A program made the translations under genes and the position numbers. From Liolophura sinensis (Eukaryota > Mollusca > Polyplacophora > Chitonida > Chitonidae), in assembly GCF_032854445.1 (NCBI RefSeq), contig NC_088303.1:6829501-6893500 (forward strand): a stretch of 64,000 nt of DNA, given 5' to 3'. How positions within the stretch are numbered: position 1 is the stretch's first letter; each line of letters starts with the position of its first letter. Positions 58,531 to 64,000 of this stretch are shown here, piece by piece. Below the pieces are notes generated by a model, which saw nothing but the letters and a program-made list of their open reading frames with translations, was not told the origin of the DNA and did not search any database.

Positions 58531-59107
58531 AAGTAAATCTTTGTAATTACTACATGGTGAAAAACATTATCCCGTGGTTTTTTTTAAAGAAAGGCGACAT
58601 GAAAATTAGACAATTCCAACGATAGAAAAAATAATAAAATAAAATTTATGTGTTTTGTAAAGTCCGCCCAATTACGCTGGATGGTGATGAAAGTATCATC
58701 TATGCAGATCAATCTGTCAGGGAAGTCCTGAACTTACACTTACAAGATAGAGATAGACTGTAGCGGACAGAGTTCATGTTTGCTAAGGTAGATCCGAGGT
58801 CGAGTAACACCCTTAGATAAGATTTTAGTCCGTAATCTTGGTATCAACATAAACTACAGGAAAACATCAAGTATACTAGTCAGAATAATATGACGGCCAT
58901 GGCGTCAGGCAACAATTTTAGTAACAGTAACTCTCTTCATTAAATAAATATCCCACGAATTTTACATGATCCAGAGGTTTCCGTAACGGTGTGCTGAATT
59001 ACATGTATGTCAGCATACCAGTACCCAAATGCATTACCTACCAATGTACTAAACGGGTCACTTGAAAGATATTTACTTATGCGAGAGCAGTTAAAGAATT
59101 TGATTCA

Positions 59108-59268
59108 TTTATTTATTTGATTAGTGTTTTACGCCGTACTCAAGAATATTTCACTTACACGACGTCGTCCAGCATTATGGTGGGAGAAAACCGGGCAGAG
59201 CGCGGGGGAAACCCACGACCATCCGCACGTTGCTGGCAGATCTTCCACTTACGGCCGGAGAGGAAAAT
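59108..59268 (-). repeat. SINE family 1 copy lacking the tRNA head
   Basis: It runs from tttatttatttgattagtg through ttttacgccgtactcaag, cagcattatggtgggag and gggaaacccacgaccatc to cttacggccggagagg, where it stops. Confidence 0.9.
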
Positions 59269-59477
59269 TAAATAATTAGAGATGTCTGATTATAACGTCT
59301 GTTCAGATACGGTTTTCAATGTGAATCGTCAGATTTTACTTGCCATCCATGTAAACATGTCATAGCAATAAAGAGTAATCTGCATCGGGCCCGATCATTT
59401 TAAGGGAAACCACAGACTCTCTGGATGGTATATCTTATCTGAGCTTATAACTGCACAAAGACCAGAACGGTTTCTCC

Positions 59478-59620
59478 TCTTGCAGACTTTACAAGAGGGA
59501 TAGTTTCAATTTTGACGCAGTAAACTATCCTTACTTGAACAGCAATATACCAAAGAGTCCTGCAAATGGTGTGTACACATCTTGCCCTGCAGCATTTGTA
59601 AGACCTTGCGTGTTGTGTGA
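59478..59620 (+). mobile_element. Penelope-like fragment
   Basis: The plus-strand reading gives RLYKRDSFNFDAVNYPYLNS and then NIPKSPANGVYTSCPAAFV. It parallels RRLYDKRNNFNLNIVNYPYL and NIPKGPAYGVYISRLVTFV of the 9.8-11.2 kb relic. Confidence 0.8.
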
Positions 59621-60603
59621 AAATTTTGTGATTGCGTAAAAATCACAAATAATTATTTGCAAAACTAGTGCATCGAAGTTATTCCAATAAACGCCTTTAC
59701 TGAGTTTTTAAGGGAGACCCCCATCGCTTTTATTTTCATATTAAATGTTGACTAGACACAATAGTTTTGATATGTTATTATGTAAACTATATTTAAAAAG
59801 ATATTTTTGTTACTAGTTCCACTTGAAAAACCATTGAAGTTGGACTGCCTGTCTATCTTGTCTGCCGCGGAGCCCTGGTCGGGTGACGTCATACCGTGAA
59901 GATCTGTCGGGATTATGTATTGAAAAGCCCTGCGCAGCATTGACAAATCCATGCATTGCACCTAAGCGGTGTGTGCTTTTCCTGAATTTATCGTATGAAT
60001 AAACCTATAATTTCCCCCACGTGAGCGCCTCTTAATTAACACTCTGAAAAGCATATAAGTAAAACACTTTTACAACAAGTATTTTGAAAGATACCGGAGT
60101 TGTATTGTGTATTGAAAATGTGTGTACAGCACAGCGAATGGGCGATGCGATCACCGATTTTCGCTCAAATACCGGCCACCGTAGATGACGCAAACACGCT
60201 CCCGTCTGGTTTGTCTCACACGAACAGGACATCTATGGACTTATGGTAATACCCCTGGAGAATGTGCCGCGGTTTCGCTGTCCATGGATTATAATTTTTT
60301 AGCCTTGTCCCTTGATAGGCTTACCGGCTCAGTCGGGCTAGCTGCCTTAGTTGCAGTAACGAGAACGGTCTGTCGCTCAACACCTGTGCAAGTGAACACT
60401 CCAACTAAAAAGTGCCATTGGCTAAATAAATTAAACTTGAATTATATTGAATGGAAAAAGCGATTGGTAACAAACAGAAATGCCAATTAAAATTTGTCTT
60501 TGGCAAGTAAGCCTCGTCCACCGGTCTTTTGTTTTAATAGGCATGGCTAATTAGAAAGTCTCATACGACTGCGATGAGTCATCAGCAATCAAAGAGTGTT
60601 ATT
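59621..60603. other. Intergenic DNA, nothing assigned
   Basis: One 101-codon frame (60185-60490 plus) shows no recognised domain. Nothing else stands out. Confidence 0.4.
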
Positions 60604-61059
60604 CCCCCGTGGGGTTTCCGGGGTGATAAGAATAGGATTTCAGCCCTCTAGACAAGCTTGCCGTAAAAGACGACTAACCCAGAGCTCTCCTGTGTGAGTC
60701 CGGTGAATATAATAGGCTCACATCTTGTCGGTTGTGTGATAGGCAACCGGGAAGCGACCTGTTTTTGCAGTGGGTTGCGAACCGTAATTTCCAAGGATGG
60801 GATCCTGGTGGCTGAGGGCGTGTAGGAGATCCTCACCCCCAACACGGCAAGTGGCCCTTACTTGGAGAAAGACGGGAGGTCGGATGGGCCCGGTGCGAGC
60901 AATCGGCTTGGTCATGTCTTGCCTCTGCGTGGTCCCAATTTCCTCTATAACAGCATATCATTTAGCGAACAAATGTTATTTCTGAAATATCGTTTGCGGG
61001 ACTACATTTTCAGGCGGTGGCTCATGAGTAGATTGAATTTAATCTTTGGTATAAATGCC

Positions 61060-62418
61060 ATGTCTTCTTTAAACCTTATTTCAAATGTTTCTAATATCAA
61101 TACCAGGTCTTCCTCTCAGCTGATTTCAAGCGCTGACAAAAAGAATAAATTAAAGGTTTTATCGCACTCAGTTGATAACGGACAGGATAGTTGGCCGGCT
61201 TTTATAGTTCTCTCAACAAAGAGTGAACAGAAGCCGGACTAAATCCATTTGTACTAAAAAGGGCTTTGCGGGGTTCAGCAGGTACTTTAAAGAACGCCAA
61301 AATATTACGATCCGGGGACATCCTCTTTCACGGCTTCCGGAAACAACAATCCATAAATTTATTAGCTTTGAACAAAATAACTAATATTCCTGTGTATACC
61401 TCCCGTCATAATTTCCCGAACAGTTGACTTATCAGAAGAGAAAATCTGCACAGAACTGAAATCGCAGGGTGTTACCAGAGAGAAACGCTCTACTACGAAG
61501 AAATCTGGTAACATCATTAAACTAAATACATATCTTCTGACCTTTAACAGTAAATCTTTTCCGTCGTATACCTACATTGGCCCGTATTGGGTTAGTGTGG
61601 ACTTATATATCCCCAACCCAACTGCCGAAAGTTTGGTCATGGCAAGGGCCAATGCAAAAATAAGCTGATTTGTTTCCGGTGCGGCAGTGAAAACCATGAT
61701 GTTTCTACTGTACTAGCACAGTTAAGTGCTGCAATTGCGGTGGAGATCACATGGACTCCTCTTGGGACGGTCCATTTTTCGTGAAAGAAAAACAAATAAT
61801 CACTATAAAAACTAAAAACAATATATCGTATCAAGAAAACTTGGTCTCGCCTCACTGCGGACTTCATTTGCCAATACGGTCAAGAGAGTAACATCTGTTG
61901 CTACTCAAATATCAATGACTTGGCCCATTGAAAACCAGAAACCTTGTCCTATCTCTGTTGAACCTACTGTTCGACCTGCTTTCAATAATTCCTCAACCCA
62001 GACTACCTCAATACAACAGATAAAACCAGCGAATAATACTGACCAACCCGATAACCCTCAACCTAATCGACCTAAAAACAAAAATATGTCCCAAAATAAA
62101 CCTCCAAATAATAACAATAAACACAATAAACCTAGAGGCCCAACAGAGCGTCCCTCCAATGCCACTAGGAACCCTGTCCAAACTTTTAATAAGTTTTGAT
62201 CGTTGGAGGACCGTGGTCCTTCAAAATCAGATTCGGATGGGATGGATGCATCACCCGCACTGGGAAAATCTTCCAGCCGATCTCCAAGGAAGGGTCGTCC
62301 GCGGTCCAAACATAAAGAGAAATCCCCCATACGACTTCCTCCACAATGTCTTCTTGTGGAGGAAATTTTTGCCTTCTCACAAAGGCAAAATTATACAGTG
62401 GAATTGTCGAGGCCTTAA
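61060..62418 (+). pseudogene. LINE E ORF1 (zinc-knuckle nucleic-acid binding protein), broken
   Basis: It starts at an ATG at 61060 (MSSLNLISNVSNINTRSSS). The early part is parallel to copy B (DNGQDSWPAFIVLSTKSEQ). After several stops it contains knuckle-like ICFRCGSENHD and, in another frame, KCCNCGGDHMDSSWD (61640-61770). An Asn/Gln/Pro-rich linker with NNNNKHNKPRGPTERP follows. A TGA at 62197-62199 interrupts it, and the same frame continues with a Ser/Arg-rich tail to 62418. Such ORF1 proteins coat the LINE RNA. The last Cys of the first knuckle appears replaced. Confidence 0.75.
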
Positions 62419-64000
62419 GGTAAATTTTATTGAAATAACACGGCTAGTTCAATTACTAAATCCTCATGCTCTTTGTCTTCAGGAAACTCACCTAAAGATA
62501 TCTGACAGAGATAAAATACCTCTTAAAAATTATTCATTGTATAGTACTTATTTAAATGAACAAGAGGGAGCTCCAGGCGGCTTTATCTTCATCAATAACA
62601 ATGTTATTCACAGCCGTGTTGCTCTGAATACAGAGCTTGAGGCTGTGGCGCGTCCGTGTTTCATTGTCTGAAAATATCACATTATGTTCAGTGAATATTC
62701 TTCTGAACATTTCTTTGTCAGCTTTGCAGTTACATAATTTAACAGAACAACTGCCAAAACCTTTTATAATAATGGGAGATTTTAATTCCCATAACCCCCT
62801 TTGGTGGTAGTAATAACATTAATAATAAGGGCAAGATAGTTAAAGACTTCTTATCGAAGAAGGAACTATGTTATTTCAATTATGGTTCAAATACCTATTT
62901 ACATGCGGGTAAAGACATTTATTCTACTATCGATCTCACTATCACAGATCCATCACTTATCGCTGATTTTTCTTGGAAGGTGCACGACGATCTCTGTGGT
63001 AGTGACCATATCCCTATAATCCTAGAGCATATCACTTCTAATTCTTTAGCTATGTGGAAATTCGATAAAGCAGATTGGATCGCATTTGAGATGTTTGGTG
63101 AGGCTGATATCACCTCAGGAACTCTCAGATCAGCAGACGATCCTATATTAAAATTTAATGAGCTTGTTTTAGAAGCGGCTGACAGAACTATTCCTAAGAC
63201 CTCGCAAAATCCAAAATCCGAAAGTAAACCGTGGTACGACAATGACAGTCGTAAAGCCATTAAAGACGGCATGAAGTTTGAGCGCAAATTTAATCATTGC
63301 CCTACTGATAATCATTTAAACCAGGTGCGTAATTTTAGAGCTAAAGCTCGTCGAATAATCAAGTCCACGAGGCAATCTTGTTGGCGGAACTTTGTTTCAA
63401 GCATTACGTCAAAAACACCTATGCGTAAGGAACATGGTTCAGAAACTTAATAGCAAAAAAAAAGAGGAAACCTCCAGCATTAACAAAATGGAGATAATAT
63501 ATTAACGTCTCCTTCTGATATAGCAAATAAATTAGCTGAGATAATTTCCAAGAAACCTTCTTCTGAGAATTATAATTCAGAATTCCAACATATTGAAAAC
63601 CAGAAGGAGAAAATTAAATTGCCCATTTCTTCTAAGAATTTAGAAAATTATAATCGTCCTTTTAATATCGATGAACTCAAAACTGCATTAAAAAAGGCCC
63701 GCGATACTGCCTGTGGTCCTGATAATGTATATTATAAGTTTCTGAACCATTTACCACCTGAACCACTGGAGATTCTTATGGACTTGCTTAATGATATTTG
63801 GATAACTGGTAATTATTCAACATGGAGGGAGGTGTGTATTATCCTGGTTACCAAACAGGGTAAGGATCATACTGATCCAAATAATTACCGTCCCAGCTGC
63901 GTCTGTGAGACAATGGAACGGATGATCAACGATAGACTTGTTTGGCTTCTCGAAAACAACAAGCGTTTGTCAATGTGATTTTCGTCACGGTCGATCTACT
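62360..64000 (+). pseudogene. LINE E ORF2 (APE endonuclease and reverse transcriptase), broken, partial
   Basis: This is the replication protein of the LINE. The apurinic-type endonuclease is visible as IIQWNCRGLKV, ALCLQETHLK, FIIMGDFNSHNPLWW and CGSDHIPIIL. A linker (PWYDNDSRKAIKDG; FRAKARRIIKSTRQSCW) leads to the RT fingers (FNIDELKTALKKARDTACGP; KQGKDHTDPNNYRP). Stops occur at 62669 and after GDFNSHNPLWW. A short deletion follows NYRP. A frameshift at about 63972 precedes CDFRHGRST at the window edge. Confidence 0.88.

Larger units (their letters stand above)
60604..64000 (+). mobile_element. LINE copy E (I/Nimb-like), full 5' end, runs off the window
   Basis: It starts CCCCCGTGGGGTTTCC, the same 5' end as copy C, so this is probably the true element start. 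A 5' UTR of about 450 bp is followed by ORF1 and ORF2. The window ends within the RT domain, so RNase H and the 3' tail are not seen. Frames are broken, so it is inactive as read. Confidence 0.88.

Noticed and set aside
60185-60490. 101-codon frame upstream of LINE E
   Set aside because: No recognisable motif, and overlapping antisense frames of similar length. It could be an exon but nothing supports it.
1-64000. CRISPR arrays, rRNA or bacterial operons
   Set aside because: No regularly spaced repeats with unique spacers, no rRNA-like sequence and no prokaryotic gene packing outside the Polinton.

Overview
This is a stretch of animal (metazoan) nuclear DNA. It is AT-rich and intron/intergenic-like, with no bacterial gene organisation. 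The repeat content suggests a marine lophotrochozoan such as a mollusc or brachiopod: tRNA-derived SINEs, I/Nimb-like LINEs with an RNase H domain, Penelope-like elements, a Tc1 transposon and a Polinton. I infer the taxon only from repeat style. I found no complete host gene. Three open frames (5445-5672, 8203-8547, 13913-14329) are at best candidate exons.

The dominant feature is a 14.8 kb Polinton/Maverick, a virus-like self-synthesising DNA transposon, at 21080-35859. It has GC-rich terminal inverted repeats made of ~70 bp sub-units, termini AGTAGTAT...ATACTACT, and a perfect 5 bp direct repeat TTTGC abutting both ends. It carries about a dozen tightly packed, often overlapping genes. Left to right these are a small gene, a hydrophobic protein, protein A, a partial duplicate of A and B, protein B, a large protein C, a coiled-coil protein D, the major capsid protein, an A32-type packaging ATPase, three small proteins, an rve integrase, a protein-primed family-B DNA polymerase and a zinc-ribbon protein. 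Almost every gene is broken. There are frameshifts (two at long poly-G runs), in-frame stops, small deletions, changed Walker residues in the ATPase and loss of the expected catalytic-Glu segment of the integrase. A tRNA-derived SINE sits inside the element. I read it as a decayed copy.

Layout: 1-6450 nearly featureless DNA with one 16 bp tandem repeat; 6455-8018 a Tc1 element with 27 bp inverted repeats and TA flanks; 8203-8547 an open frame crossing a SINE fragment; 9815-11165 a Penelope-like reverse transcriptase relic (fragments also near 17.2, 41.3, 42.3 and 59.5 kb); 12783-13090 a LINE 3' end; 16755-16942 and 18686-18760 tandem repeats; 20000-20255 a SINE; 21080-35859 the Polinton; 37193-37958 a solo LTR; 43537-49620 two head-to-tail LINE copies (A and B) on the minus strand, with copy A interrupted by a second solo LTR and by a SINE; 49738-51378 SINE fragments; 54562-55502 an internally deleted LINE copy flanked by a perfect 13 bp duplication; 56029-58530 a large inverted repeat; 59108-59268 a SINE; 60604-64000 the 5' half of a LINE (copy E) running off the window.

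The elements date one another. LINE copy B gives the empty-site version of both insertions in copy A. The SINE inside the Polinton arrived after the Polinton did. The LINEs and both SINE families end in similar GGCGTTAAA-like tails followed by short repeats, which suggests that the SINEs use LINE machinery.
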